Notes: generated by a model not told the origin, from the letters alone. A stretch of DNA of 51,155 nucleotides from Marinifilum sp. D714 (GCF_030851345.1 NZ_JALPNU010000027.1:1-51155), one strand, 5' to 3'. Counted from the first letter of the stretch, positions 17,342 to 26,886 are shown. Translations and numbers: made by a program.

Positions 17342-17494
17342 TCAGAAGAGGCTACCATCTAATGGCTTGAAATTGAGCTAAACTTGTCGTAAATTGATTA
17401 GTGAGTTTTGTACTCAGGACAATTAATGCCAAATTTATTAAAGATCAACCTTTAGTTAATTTGGCATAAGACCTTAACCGAAAAGAAAACAACG

Positions 17495-18442
17495 ATGAAA
17501 GCTATTGTAATGAGAAAATATGGTTCTCCTGATGTGTTGGAAATTACCAACTTGGATCGACCGAAGATAAAAGATAATCAAGTATTGGTGGAGGTGTATG
17601 CCTCCTCTGTTAATCCAGTGGACTGGAAGATTAGAAAAGGTTTGCTAAAACTATTTATGCGAAAGAAATTGCCTTGTATTTTAGGTGGAGATATCGCTGG
17701 TCGTATATTGGAGGTAGGGAATAAGGTGCAGTTTTACCGTGCTGGTGATGAGGTGTTTGGCAAGGTGGATATTATCAAGAATGGAGCATATGCTGAATAT
17801 GTGGCTACAACTCCCGATCATTTGGCTCTAAAGCCTCAGACCATGAGTTTTGAAGAGGCAGCTACTATTCCTTTGGCTGGATTAACTGCTTTGCAGGCTT
17901 TGCGCAATATGGGGGGAATAAAAACAGGAATGAGTGTGTTGATCAATGGTTGTTCAGGCGGCGTTGGTTCGTTTGCTTTACAATTGGCCAAGGCATTTAA
18001 ATGTAAAGCAACAGGCGTTTGCAGTACACGAAATGTTGAATTTGCAAAAGAACTGGGAGCTGATCGAGTGATCGATTACCAAAATGAAAATTTATTGGAA
18101 CTTCAGGAAGAGTACGATATCTTCTTTGATGTGGTTGGTAATCTGGAATATTCAAAAGTGAAACACTTGTTGCAGCGAGGTGGAGTTTATGTAACTACTT
18201 TACCTTCTTTCAATATACTTCTCTTGGGATCAATCCACAATTTGGTAAGCTCTAAGAAAATGAAAAAGATCTTTGTACAGGAAAGTAAAAAAGATCTTGA
18301 GTTGTTGGCCGACTTTGTTGATGCTGGATTACTTAAAACGCACATCGACAAGTCATACGAATTGGATGATATTGCAGAAGCACATCAATACAGCGAAACG
18401 GGAAGAGTTGTAGGAAAGTTGTCGTTAAAAATTACAGAATAA
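17495..18442 (+). CDS. Zinc-free medium-chain dehydrogenase (quinone oxidoreductase-like)
   Basis: The 315-residue cytosolic oxidoreductase has the GroES-like N-terminal fold (SVNPVDWKIRKG, GGDIAGRILEVG at about 61-72) and a Rossmann domain with NGCSGGVGSFALQLAK for NADPH. The family's catalytic-zinc cysteine and structural-zinc cysteine cluster are absent, as in the quinone oxidoreductase/enoyl reductase branch. It probably reduces quinones or activated enones with NADPH. No operon partner is present, and a perfect hairpin at 18467 ends it. Confidence 0.9.
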   Translation: MKAIVMRKYGSPDVLEITNLDRPKIKDNQVLVEVYASSVNPVDWKIRKGLLKLFMRKKLPCILGGDIAGRILEVGNKVQFYRAGDEVFGKVDIIKNGAYAEYVATTPDHLALKPQTMSFEEAATIPLAGLTALQALRNMGGIKTGMSVLINGCSGGVGSFALQLAKAFKCKATGVCSTRNVEFAKELGADRVIDYQNENLLELQEEYDIFFDVVGNLEYSKVKHLLQRGGVYVTTLPSFNILLLGSIHNLVSSKKMKKIFVQESKKDLELLADFVDAGLLKTHIDKSYELDDIAEAHQYSETGRVVGKLSLKITE

Positions 18443-18466
18443 TTTTTCAATTATGAATTAATAGAA

Positions 18467-18495
18467 ACAGCTAATTAACTCAGTTAATTAGCTGT
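18467..18495. terminator. Perfect hairpin between convergent genes, nested in a second inverted repeat
   Basis: ACAGCTAATTAACT and AGTTAATTAGCTGT are perfect 14-base arms with a single base between. An outer pair, AATTATGAATTA (18449-18460) and TAATTCATAATT (18519-18530), is also perfect. It lies between two converging genes, but T runs are weak, so termination is inferred from position. Confidence 0.6.
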
Positions 18496-18535
18496 GTTCA
18501 TTTATAATTTATCACTTATAATTCATAATTAAAAT

Positions 18536-19138
18536 CTATCCTTTTGTTTTAATTGAGCAACCAATGGCTTTTGTATAAGTTACTGCTGGTTTTTTATTCA
18601 TTAAAAGAGAATTAATGGCATCCTCAACATATTTGGTACTTACTTTCGAGGCATCTTTATAATTGTTGTCGATAGTACCAATATATTCTACTTTAAGATT
18701 TTTACCATTTTTGCTTAAAATGTAAACATGTGGCGTTTTGGTAGCCCCAAAATTCTTGTACACTTCTTGCTTTGCATCAAAAAGATAAGGGAAAGTAAAA
18801 CCTTTTTCTTTTGCTCTTTTTTGCATTCCTTCAAAAGAATCGCCAGGAACCACCGCAGGATCGTTCGGATTAATAGCAATTACAGGAAAACCTTTCTTCT
18901 TGTATTTTTTATCGATATCAATGATTCTGTCTTCATAAGCCACGGCATATGGGCAATGGTTACAGGTAAAGATCACCACAAATCCTTTTGCATCTTTATA
19001 ATCGGCCAATGAGATGTGTTTGCCATCAATATTTTTCAGCTTGAAATCTGTAGCTGAATCGCCTACCTTATAACCTTGAGCATGAATTGCTACCGCTGAT
19101 AGTAGCAGGAAACTTAGGAATAATATTTTTTTCATCAT
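18536..19138 (-). CDS. Exported thioredoxin-fold redoxin (AhpC/TSA-like)
   Basis: The 200-residue protein has a signal peptide (MMKKILFLSFLLLSAVAIHA). The redoxin domain follows, with KVGDSATDFKL near 24-34 and a CNHC active site (C59, C62) in FTCNHCPYAVAYEDR. A cis-proline region, KTPHVYIL, and a further conserved C-terminal cysteine (AIGCSIK) are visible. It should act in periplasmic thiol chemistry or peroxide reduction. The gene following on the same strand also encodes a thioredoxin-fold protein. The exact partner is unknown. Confidence 0.88.
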   Translation of the reverse strand: MMKKILFLSFLLLSAVAIHAQGYKVGDSATDFKLKNIDGKHISLADYKDAKGFVVIFTCNHCPYAVAYEDRIIDIDKKYKKKGFPVIAINPNDPAVVPGDSFEGMQKRAKEKGFTFPYLFDAKQEVYKNFGATKTPHVYILSKNGKNLKVEYIGTIDNNYKDASKVSTKYVEDAINSLLMNKKPAVTYTKAIGCSIKTKG

Positions 19139-19166
19139 CTAAATAAATTGGTTAATACTAGTACTT

Positions 19167-19643
19167 CTATCTATTCAAATTATCAATTGTCTCTGCTAGT
19201 TCAGAATAAGTTACTTTCCTGGCAAAGAATTTTCTTTTGTCCTTTTTATATACCACTGTTGCTGGCAATGCACCATCCCATTCGTCATCCACTTTACCAA
19301 TCCAGGAGTTTGCATCCGGATCATCTAGAATTACAACTTCAGCATTTATATTTTTCTTCATAAGAAATCTGCTAAGGCGTTCCTCTACTTTGGATCCAAA
19401 GTCCAGGCTTACCAATAAGACCTTTACTTTTGTATTTTCATATGATTTTCGGATGTGTTCAAATTCCGGGAGTTCCTCAACACAGGGTTTGCACCACATG
19501 GCCCAGAAATTGATAACATATGTGGTATCATTCTGAAGGTGGAATATAGGTTTTAGTTCCTTAAAATTTAAGGTTTCAAAGTCCTGAGATTGAACTGTTG
19601 TATTGATTGCAAATAGTAAGGCAATCGAGAATAGAATCTTCAT
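19167..19643 (-). CDS. TlpA-family thiol-disulfide protein
   Basis: I start at 19643 (MKILFSIALLFAINTTVQSQ), which gives a normal signal peptide. The ATG at 19691 would add 16 residues that do not fit one. The 158-residue protein has the WCKPC active site (C51, C54), a strand-loop YVINFWAMW before it and a cis-proline segment LPATVVY. TlpA/ResA-type proteins reduce periplasmic disulfides, for example in cytochrome c maturation. It lies 28 bases upstream of the redoxin gene on the same strand, so the two may be co-transcribed. Confidence 0.9.
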   Translation of the reverse strand: MKILFSIALLFAINTTVQSQDFETLNFKELKPIFHLQNDTTYVINFWAMWCKPCVEELPEFEHIRKSYENTKVKVLLVSLDFGSKVEERLSRFLMKKNINAEVVILDDPDANSWIGKVDDEWDGALPATVVYKKDKRKFFARKVTYSELAETIDNLNR

Positions 19644-19739
19644 GATATAGCATAAATAAGACTTGTAAGTATTAAATATACCATTAATCATTGAAACAGA
19701 ATAATCTGGCTTGTTATTGATTTGTTAATATGTACAAAA

Positions 19740-19767
19740 AAGCCTGTCAATGAAAATTGACAGGCTT
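19740..19767 (-). terminator. Terminator downstream of the efflux operon
   Basis: AAGCCTGTCAAT and ATTGACAGGCTT are perfect 12-base arms around GAAA (TTTC on the minus strand). A T run follows on the minus strand. It lies about 260 bases past the end of the RND gene, beyond the ACTT/AAGT repeats. Confidence 0.85.
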
Positions 19768-19822
19768 GCTTGAGTTTTATTTGTTTGGTCCTATATGATT
19801 TTTGGTGGGTGAGTTACTAAAT

Positions 19823-19982
19823 AGTACTTAAAATACTTAAAGTGCCTTAAGTACTTAAAATTAAAATGTATGGTATAAACATTACATTCACTCATTTAAA
19901 CTTGTATTGAATAAACTGATTAAAAAAACATTATCGTACTAATACTTTAAGTACTCCAAGTATTCTAAGTACTTTAGTCACT
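19823..19982. repeat. Degenerate ACTTAAAGT-type repeat blocks in inverted arrangement
   Basis: The left block (19823-19860) repeats AGTACTTAAAAT and similar units. The right block (19937-19982) contains ACTTTAAGTACTCCAAGTATT and related units in the opposite sense. The units are themselves near-palindromes of 8-12 bases. The 75 bases between show nothing. No gene lies between 19692 and 20024. Confidence 0.55.
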
Positions 19983-20024
19983 TCTTTAGAGTTACTCATT
20001 ATAAATCATACAGCACCATTTGTT

Positions 20025-23000
20025 TTAGTCTTGTAGCAGTGACTCGTTAAATTGATAATCTTTATAATTCACTTTATAGAATACACTATATAGTGCAGGC
20101 ATAAAAATCAAGGTAATTACTGTACCAAAAAGTAATCCTATCATAATTGAAGCTGCCATTGGTTCCCACATTAATCCTCCTCCCAGATACAATGGAATTA
20201 ATCCCAGGGAAGTTGTAAATGTGGTCAACAAAATCGGTCTGAATCTTTGCAGGCAGGCTGCAATTACGGCATCTTGTGGCGTTCGTTTCAATTCGGCGAG
20301 CTCAATTTCTATTCTGTCAATTAGAACAATGGCATTATTAATCACAATTCCAGCAAGTGATATTACACCCAGGAAGGCCATAAAACCAAAATAGGAGCGA
20401 AGTGCAATTAAACCTATTACTACTCCAATAACTCCCAATGGAATGGTACTTACCACCATTGCTGTTTTTCTAAATGAATTGAATTGAATAACCAGTAATA
20501 ACAGAATTAGAAATGCTGATAATGGCAGATATGCAATTACAGCCCCCATATTTTCAGCAGTGTTTTTACTATCACCACCAAGTTCGTAATCGTAACCCAT
20601 TGGCCAGGTTTTTATATCTTCATCCAACCACGGTAGTACCTCATTCATAATTTCAGATGCATTTCCGTCTTCTGTGATTTCGCTCGAAACATTAATGCTT
20701 CGAATCAAATCGAGGCGTTTAATTTTTGCATATTGCCATTGTGGAATAATGCTGGCTACCTGAGAAAGAGGAACACTTCTTCCTGAACTTTGCGAGAAAA
20801 CATTCATGGTTTCTATCTTCTCATAGCTTTGATTTTGACTTGAGAACCCTCTTAATAGTATCGGAATATTTTTATCATCCTCGCGATATTCACCAGTTTG
20901 AAAACCATCCAATACAGTTTTTAACGAAGTAGCGATGTCCTGATTGGTAATGCCTGCAATTTGTGCATTGTTCTGATCGATATTGATCACAAATTTTTTG
21001 GTTTTTGGGCCCCAGTCATCCTTAACGTTTTTGGTTCCTTGTATTTGTGATAATTTTGATTTGATCTTTTCCGAAAGGTCAGCCAATATATCTGGGTTGT
21101 TTCCTTTTACTTTTATCTCAATAGGTGTACCACCACCTCCTGAACCCAAAGCTGAGACTTTCACATCGGCATTTGGAAAATGTTTAAAACTGAATTCATC
21201 TAATCGACGAATCATTTCTGCATTTTCTTCAAAGGAGCTGGTATTTACAAGGATGTGAGCATAGCTTGAGTTTGCTTCATCCTGAGAATATCCCAAGTCA
21301 TATGATTCCGGTCCTTGTCCAATAAAGGATGACCAGTCTATGATTCCCTTTTCTCTCTCATCATTTACTTGTAATTCATCTGCAATGTGTTTTTCGATTG
21401 CTTTTACCACCTTTTCGGTTTGTTCAATTTTGGTTCCCAGTGGCAGGTTAATGTCAACGGTAATCATATTTCTATCACTATCAGGGAAGAAAATAAATGG
21501 CACCAAACTAAATCCTTTCAAGGATAGGAAGAATAGCAAAACAATTCCGCCAATTACAATGCCTTTGCGATTTAAAGCTGATAAAATGATGGATTTGTAA
21601 TATACTTTTAATGTATCGAAAATTCGATCCATGAAGTTTGGTTTAGCTTCTTCTTTTGGTTTTACTTTTAAGAAGTAGAAACACAACATGGTAATAATGG
21701 TAAGAGATACGATCCAGGAAGATATTAAGGCCAATGTGATAACCACGAAAATTGGTCCCATAATATCGCCCATGGTTGATTCTGCCAAATAGAATGATAG
21801 GAAGGCAACAGAGGTGGTTAAGGTTGAAATTAACAAAGGAATAATTAACTCGGAGCAAGATGAAACTGCAGCATCCTTCACAGTCATTCCTTTCTCCATT
21901 TTAACCATTATCGATTCTGATACAACAATGGCGTTATCAACCATCATTCCCAGTGCCATGATTAAGGCAGCTAATGTAACCTGGTTCAATCCCATGTTTA
22001 TAAGTCCCATTAACATTAGTGTCATGATGGTTACAATAGGAATCAAGCTGGAAATAATCAAACCTGTTCTCAATCCCAGGAAGATTAGCATTACTATCAG
22101 TACAATTACGATAGATTGAACCAAATTGCCAATAAAATTATTGATACTTTTATCCACATAGTGATCTAAAGAAGTTAAACGTTGAACATTTAAACCAATT
22201 GGTAATCGTTCATTCCAATCGGCTAAAACCTTATCTACGTCTTCACCCAACTTAATAATATTAGCACCATCCATTAAAGAGATGGAAAGTGAAATTGCTG
22301 GTTTGCCATTTACATGAACAATGGTACTGGCAGGCTCAACATATGCTTTACGAATGCTGGTAATGTCTCTTAATTGTACCACTTGACTTCCATCACCTAT
22401 TGGTATAAGTGTGTTTTCAATACTTTCCAAAGATTCATAGTTACCTGTTGGTTCAAGTACTATTCTTTCCGATTCAAGGTTAATTTCTCCTCCAGAATCC
22501 AAAATATTGGTAGATGCAATAATACTTTGAAGTTTAGAAGAGCTTAATCCATATTCTTTCAATTGTGATTCGTCAAACTCAATAAAAACTCTTTCATCTT
22601 GTACACCTCCCAGTTCAACTTTGGCTGCGTCTTCAAGCTTAATTAAGACATCTTTTAGATCATCGGCTGCCTCTTTCATTTCTACATAGGAGTACCCATC
22701 ACTTATTAAACCTACCATAATACCATACACCACTCCAACGTCATCATCATTAAGGCTTGGATTTACATTCTGAGGTAATTCTTTAAGACTATTTATTTTT
22801 CTTCTAAGCTTATCCCAAATTGCCTGAAGTTCTTCGGGAGCAACTTCATCTTTAAGACTTACTGTTACTACAGATAATCCAGTTCTGGATGTACTTTTTA
22901 TCTCTTTCACTTCAGGGATTTCTTGCGCTTTCTTTTCTATTTTGTCGGTAACCAAGAGTTCAACCCTTTCTGGTCCAGCTCCAGGAAATGAAGAAACAAC

Positions 23001-23138
23001 AGTTGCCACTCTAACTGTGTATGGAGGCATACTATCTCTTGGTAAAGTTTCGTATAAGGCCAAGCCCAAAATCACCACCACGGCAAGCAGAGTAAAGGTT
23101 ATTCGGCTTTTTTCAATAGCAAATTTTGTAAGATTCAT
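20025..23138 (-). CDS. RND-family efflux transporter permease (AcrB-like)
   Basis: This 1037-residue inner-membrane pump subunit should export small molecules using the proton gradient. The layout is typical: a first helix (about 13-30), a large periplasmic loop (31-330), a bundle of helices from 340, a second large loop (about 560-850), and closing helices. The proton-relay helix reads GMMVDNAIVV with D401, where AcrB has two acidic residues in a row and here the second is N402. It is the third gene of an operon with the adaptor (24 bases upstream) and a TolC-type channel. The substrate cannot be read from the sequence, and it lacks heavy-metal-pump signatures I would expect of CusA. Confidence 0.95.
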   Translation of the reverse strand: MNLTKFAIEKSRITFTLLAVVVILGLALYETLPRDSMPPYTVRVATVVSSFPGAGPERVELLVTDKIEKKAQEIPEVKEIKSTSRTGLSVVTVSLKDEVAPEELQAIWDKLRRKINSLKELPQNVNPSLNDDDVGVVYGIMVGLISDGYSYVEMKEAADDLKDVLIKLEDAAKVELGGVQDERVFIEFDESQLKEYGLSSSKLQSIIASTNILDSGGEINLESERIVLEPTGNYESLESIENTLIPIGDGSQVVQLRDITSIRKAYVEPASTIVHVNGKPAISLSISLMDGANIIKLGEDVDKVLADWNERLPIGLNVQRLTSLDHYVDKSINNFIGNLVQSIVIVLIVMLIFLGLRTGLIISSLIPIVTIMTLMLMGLINMGLNQVTLAALIMALGMMVDNAIVVSESIMVKMEKGMTVKDAAVSSCSELIIPLLISTLTTSVAFLSFYLAESTMGDIMGPIFVVITLALISSWIVSLTIITMLCFYFLKVKPKEEAKPNFMDRIFDTLKVYYKSIILSALNRKGIVIGGIVLLFFLSLKGFSLVPFIFFPDSDRNMITVDINLPLGTKIEQTEKVVKAIEKHIADELQVNDEREKGIIDWSSFIGQGPESYDLGYSQDEANSSYAHILVNTSSFEENAEMIRRLDEFSFKHFPNADVKVSALGSGGGGTPIEIKVKGNNPDILADLSEKIKSKLSQIQGTKNVKDDWGPKTKKFVINIDQNNAQIAGITNQDIATSLKTVLDGFQTGEYREDDKNIPILLRGFSSQNQSYEKIETMNVFSQSSGRSVPLSQVASIIPQWQYAKIKRLDLIRSINVSSEITEDGNASEIMNEVLPWLDEDIKTWPMGYDYELGGDSKNTAENMGAVIAYLPLSAFLILLLLVIQFNSFRKTAMVVSTIPLGVIGVVIGLIALRSYFGFMAFLGVISLAGIVINNAIVLIDRIEIELAELKRTPQDAVIAACLQRFRPILLTTFTTSLGLIPLYLGGGLMWEPMAASIMIGLLFGTVITLIFMPALYSVFYKVNYKDYQFNESLLQD

Positions 23139-23162
23139 AATTGCTTTGTTTGGAGGTGAATA

Positions 23163-24248
23163 CTATTTTAAACTAACTTTCTGTCCGTCAAGAAGTGTTT
23201 GTAAACCAGCAGTAGCAACAATCTGACCTGCTTTTAACCCACTCTCTACTTCAAATCCAACGGGTGAAAGTACGCCTACTTTAAAATGTTGTTTTTTAAT
23301 AACTCCAACACTCTCGCTTTCTTTCTCTATAACGAAAACAAAGTTGCCTTTGCTGTCTTCACCCACTGCCGAAATCGGAACAATTAAGCTTTCACCATTA
23401 TTTGTTTCTGCAAATTTAAATTTGATATGTGCTGCCATTCCTGACTTTACTTTAGAAGTTTCGCCTAATAATTTTATTCTTACCGGATAGGTAGCTGATC
23501 CCTCGCTAATGGATGGAGATACCTCATTTACTACACCTTGATATTCTTTACCTTGTAGAGCAGGAAATGTTGCTGATACTTTCATGCCCTTTTGTACACT
23601 GTTGATTACGTTTTCAGGCAAACCAAGACTTACCTCCATAAAACTACCAGCGTTCAAAACTGCAATAATTTGTCCTGCACTTACATTCTCATTGTTCTCT
23701 ACATTTTTAGCAGCAATAACCCCATTTGAAGGAGAGTAGATAATTCCATAACCAACTTGTTTCTGCTGAATTTCTACACTTCGTTTTGAGGATTCATAGT
23801 TTGCTTTAGCCGAAGCGTAAGAGGATTTTGCATTTTCATAATCACTTAATGAAGCACTTCCTTTCTCAAACAAGGTTCTTGTTCTATCCAATGTTGAGGT
23901 TGCTGTATTCAGATTAGCTTTAGAACTACTTAGTGCTGATATTGCTTGTTCCAAAGATAATTGAGCTTCTGAATTATCGATTCTTGCCAATAAATCATCT
24001 TTTTTTACCAATTGACCATTGGCAATGTTTAAAACCGTTAAAATGCCAGATGTTCTAAAACTTAAATTGATTTCTTTATCAGATCTTGCAGTTCCATTGA
24101 ATGATCGTACTTGTCCAATTCCTGAATAACTAACTTCTTGATATTTTACTGGGCGATATCGTTCTTGTTTTTGCTTTTTGTTGCTATTGCCACAAGATCC
24201 AAATGTAAATAAGAATAAGCCTAACGCTAGAATGTATAATGGTTTCAT
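23163..24248 (-). CDS. RND efflux periplasmic adaptor (membrane fusion lipoprotein)
   Basis: The 361-residue adaptor bridges pump and channel. It starts with a lipoprotein signal (TFGSC, C19). Then come a first barrel-sandwich half (VLNIANGQLVKKDDLLARID), a coiled-coil hairpin (about 95-165, LEQAISALSSSKANLNTATS and onward), the second lipoyl-like half (VIAAKNVENNENVSAGQIIAVL), a beta-barrel and a C-terminal membrane-proximal domain (GLKAGQIVATAGLQTLLDGQKV). It belongs to the HlyD/AcrA family. It lies 12 bases after the TolC-fusion gene, which supports one transcript. Confidence 0.95.
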   Translation of the reverse strand: MKPLYILALGLFLFTFGSCGNSNKKQKQERYRPVKYQEVSYSGIGQVRSFNGTARSDKEINLSFRTSGILTVLNIANGQLVKKDDLLARIDNSEAQLSLEQAISALSSSKANLNTATSTLDRTRTLFEKGSASLSDYENAKSSYASAKANYESSKRSVEIQQKQVGYGIIYSPSNGVIAAKNVENNENVSAGQIIAVLNAGSFMEVSLGLPENVINSVQKGMKVSATFPALQGKEYQGVVNEVSPSISEGSATYPVRIKLLGETSKVKSGMAAHIKFKFAETNNGESLIVPISAVGEDSKGNFVFVIEKESESVGVIKKQHFKVGVLSPVGFEVESGLKAGQIVATAGLQTLLDGQKVSLK

Positions 24249-24260
24249 AATTGTGCTGGT

Positions 24261-26612
24261 TTAATTATTGGTTAAAAGATAGGTTTGAAGATTTTGAATG
24301 AAGGTTTGATTTTCTTCATCTGGATTTAGGAAAAAATAATAGGATAGTATTCTTTCCATTTGTAACAGACTTAAATAAAAGTTGTAACCCGCACTTGCTT
24401 GTTGCTGTTGTGCTTGAAAGTATGCTTGTTGGGCATCAATTAAACTTGTAATTCCGATAGCTCCATTGGAGTAAGAAATTTGCATAAGTTCCAAACTCTC
24501 TTTTGCTGTTTTAGTGGTAAGTTTTGATAATTCGATATTGGTATATAAATTCAATATGGTATACACAATATCATTTACATTTTTCTTAATAAGTGTTTCT
24601 GTATTTTCTTTCTGAATATTTAATTGTTGCTGTTGAATTAAAAACTTTTGTCTGTTTAAACTTCTTTGATTTTGATTAAAAATAGGCAGGCTTAATTGTA
24701 CACCAACATTATAATATCCATCGGGAGCTCCCACAATACCTGTTGGATATCTACTTCCTTTTCCATCTCTTGAAAAAGTATAATTGTATCCTCCTTGCAA
24801 GGCAATGCTTGGAATGAATTTACTTCTTTGATATAGTTTTGCACTTCTCTCTGATGCTTCAATATTAAACTGTAAAGATTTCAGTTCATGAGCATTTTCA
24901 ATAGCAACTGTCTCCAAATATTTTAAAAGTTTACTTCTTAAAATTGGGTCATCAATCAGTGCGATTAAACCCTTGTAATTAAATTGATCTTCTGTATTCT
25001 CATCTACCAAAGAGTGTTTGATGTCAATTTTGTAGTTGATGGGATTATTTAGAAGTTGATTGATGGCATGCATTGCTTGAATAAAGTTGGTGTAAGCATT
25101 AACGATATTTTGAGTTGCGAGTGCCAATTCACTTTTCCAACGCAGAACATCACCTTTTCCGGTTTGTCCAGCCGAGTAATTTTGTTTTGCAATTTCAAAA
25201 TTCTTTCTGGTTACCCTTAGGTTTTCATCATTAATTAGGTAATTGGCCTTTGCAATTAATGCATTGTAAAAAGTAATACCAGCATCTAATATTGCATCCT
25301 TTTCTACGGCGTTATAGTTCTCCTGGCTGGCAGCTGCTAGTGTTTTCTGAATTTTGATATTTCCGCTGGCTTGTTCCGAAAATAGCAGTTGTTCAATATT
25401 AACATTACCACTTGTGGTAAACTCGGGATTCGATCCGTTTGAAACCTTGGCTAAATCAGGATCAATGTGCGAACCAGTTACCGATGTTGTAAGGTTTGGC
25501 AGATATTGACTGTTTGCCAATTTTATCTCTTGTTTAGCCAAATTGATATCAAACTTACTAGCCTTTAAACTTAAATTCTTTTCAAGAAGCTGATAAACAA
25601 AATCATCTAGGTAATACTTCTTTTTGTAAGAGAGCTTATTGGCATTTCCAATAATATTTGTTTTAATTAAAAAACTGTATTTCAGTGGAAAATTAATTTT
25701 AAAAGATGTTTCGATGTTTAAAAGAAGTTTGGTTTCAACATCCAGGTAAATCGGTAAATCCGATAAATCACTTCCCAATACTGCAGCTTCAATGTTTAGA
25801 GCAATTCTCCTAAAAAATTGATCTAACTCATTTATAGGTTGTGTATTAAGGAGTACTCCTAGTGAAGAAAATTCTTCATCTAATGAAGTGAAGGATGGCA
25901 AGTTTCGATTGTTAATCATATCAATCATTCTTTGTCTTTCCTCCTTAGAGAAATATAGGCCTCCGGAAATATATACAGCATCAATATCTTCAAGCTGGCT
26001 GTCTAACTCATCAGCAGATGATATTGAGATAAGTTTGTACTCCGATTTGATCTCGCCAAGAATTTTGTCTAATGTTTCTTTTACAGGGTAGATTTCGGTT
26101 AAATACTCATCTAAAATAATCCCAACTTTCTTGTAGGGATACATTTCTTTGAATTCGGATAAATCTTCTTTGTAAGATTTTGGAGTTAAAATATAGGTCA
26201 AATTCTTAACCTGAGAAGTGTTTTGTCCTTCAGGAAACTCTATAAAATCATCATTAATAACACCAAATAAAATAACTGGTTTCGGAAATGTTTTGTTTTG
26301 AGCAATCACAAAATTGTTAAGGGAACCAAAGGATAATATCAAATCAACATCATCGGAGTTTACTACAGTTTGATAGTTTTCTTTTGCCTTTTCCTGGCTT
26401 AGTTGGTTCATTAAAAAATATTTCTCCTTAAATACAATTGTAGCTTCCTGAGATACAACAGATTTAATTTCAGCTTTCAACCGATTTAAGATGGAGTCTG
26501 TTTCGTGAATATAATCATCACCCAAAATGGCAACCGAGTATTCCTTGGTATTTTGAGCATTTATCCACGATGCATTCAATAAAATAAATGATAGCAGGAT
26601 GAGTTGTTTCAT
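24261..26612 (-). CDS. TolC-family efflux channel fused to an ABC substrate-binding-like domain
   Basis: At 783 residues this is about 300 longer than an ordinary TolC protein. After a signal peptide (1-20), residues 25-320 resemble the periplasmic ABC_sub_bind family (PF04392): DLILSFGSLN (90-99) and PVILFGVIND (112-121), KKVGIILDE (161-169), DAVYISGGLYFS (211-222), LPSFTSLDEEF, and a closing helix before DLPIYL. From about 333 the protein is a normal outer-membrane efflux protein with its two repeats of coiled-coil helices (FDINLAKQEIKLANSQYLP and LQFNIEASERSAKLYQRS). There is no interruption or frameshift. The fusion suggests that the channel senses or captures a ligand in the periplasm. 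It is first in the efflux operon. Confidence 0.85.
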   Translation of the reverse strand: MKQLILLSFILLNASWINAQNTKEYSVAILGDDYIHETDSILNRLKAEIKSVVSQEATIVFKEKYFLMNQLSQEKAKENYQTVVNSDDVDLILSFGSLNNFVIAQNKTFPKPVILFGVINDDFIEFPEGQNTSQVKNLTYILTPKSYKEDLSEFKEMYPYKKVGIILDEYLTEIYPVKETLDKILGEIKSEYKLISISSADELDSQLEDIDAVYISGGLYFSKEERQRMIDMINNRNLPSFTSLDEEFSSLGVLLNTQPINELDQFFRRIALNIEAAVLGSDLSDLPIYLDVETKLLLNIETSFKINFPLKYSFLIKTNIIGNANKLSYKKKYYLDDFVYQLLEKNLSLKASKFDINLAKQEIKLANSQYLPNLTTSVTGSHIDPDLAKVSNGSNPEFTTSGNVNIEQLLFSEQASGNIKIQKTLAAASQENYNAVEKDAILDAGITFYNALIAKANYLINDENLRVTRKNFEIAKQNYSAGQTGKGDVLRWKSELALATQNIVNAYTNFIQAMHAINQLLNNPINYKIDIKHSLVDENTEDQFNYKGLIALIDDPILRSKLLKYLETVAIENAHELKSLQFNIEASERSAKLYQRSKFIPSIALQGGYNYTFSRDGKGSRYPTGIVGAPDGYYNVGVQLSLPIFNQNQRSLNRQKFLIQQQQLNIQKENTETLIKKNVNDIVYTILNLYTNIELSKLTTKTAKESLELMQISYSNGAIGITSLIDAQQAYFQAQQQQASAGYNFYLSLLQMERILSYYFFLNPDEENQTFIQNLQTYLLTNN

Positions 26613-26760
26613 GTGGTTTTCTCTTAAATAATAAAAATCAGATTAAAAGATATTAAAAAACATCGAGAAAACTTAGTTGTTTCTCTTATTGTTGCATTAA
26701 ATTATGTTGTTGAAATTGAATTGATTTAATGTAAAACCATTATTTTTTAAATTATTTTTT

Positions 26761-26768
26761 TACCTTTG
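26761..26768 (+). promoter_or_regulatory. -7 promoter element for the pheA leader transcript
   Basis: TACCTTTG is an exact TAnnTTTG match 25 bases before the first leader peptide, which predicts a 5' end near 26774. No comparable element precedes the second leader, so both are probably on one transcript. Confidence 0.7.
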
Positions 26769-26792
26769 AACTGTACAAATGATTTACAAACT

Positions 26793-26840
26793 ATGAATAG
26801 AGTTCACACAAACCGATTTTTTTTCTTTTTTAGCATATAG
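26793..26840 (+). CDS. Phenylalanine leader peptide 1
   Basis: This 15-codon gene encodes MNRVHTNRFFFFFSI, with five consecutive Phe codons at 26817-26831 just before the stop. A Phe run in a tiny reading frame directly before an intrinsic terminator and a phenylalanine biosynthesis gene is the hallmark of ribosome-mediated attenuation, as in enteric pheA. It starts about 19 bases after the predicted transcript start and, as usual in this phylum, has no Shine-Dalgarno site. It is too short to be supported without its context, but the context is strong. Confidence 0.85.
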   Translation: MNRVHTNRFFFFFSI

Positions 26841-26886
26841 TGCTGAAGAGGTTTTGTGTGATATAAAATATTAACTGAGCCTTTTT
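26804..26886 (+). promoter_or_regulatory. Attenuator 1: alternative pairings around leader 1
   Basis: Segment 1 (26804-26814, TCACACAAACC, inside the leader) pairs with segment 2 (26850-26861, GGTTTTGTGTGA) with one bulged base. The overlapping segment 26845-26854 (GAAGAGGTTT) can instead pair with the left arm of the terminator (26877-26886) through two G-C and several A-U or G-U pairs. A ribosome stalled on the Phe codons would cover or melt segment 1 and leave segment 2 free to block the terminator. The second pairing is weak, so this half of the model is less certain. Confidence 0.65.

Noticed and set aside
20025-23138. Heavy-metal (CusA/CzcA-type) pump
   Set aside because: Typical metal-pump motifs were not seen. 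The general AcrB-like assignment is safer.
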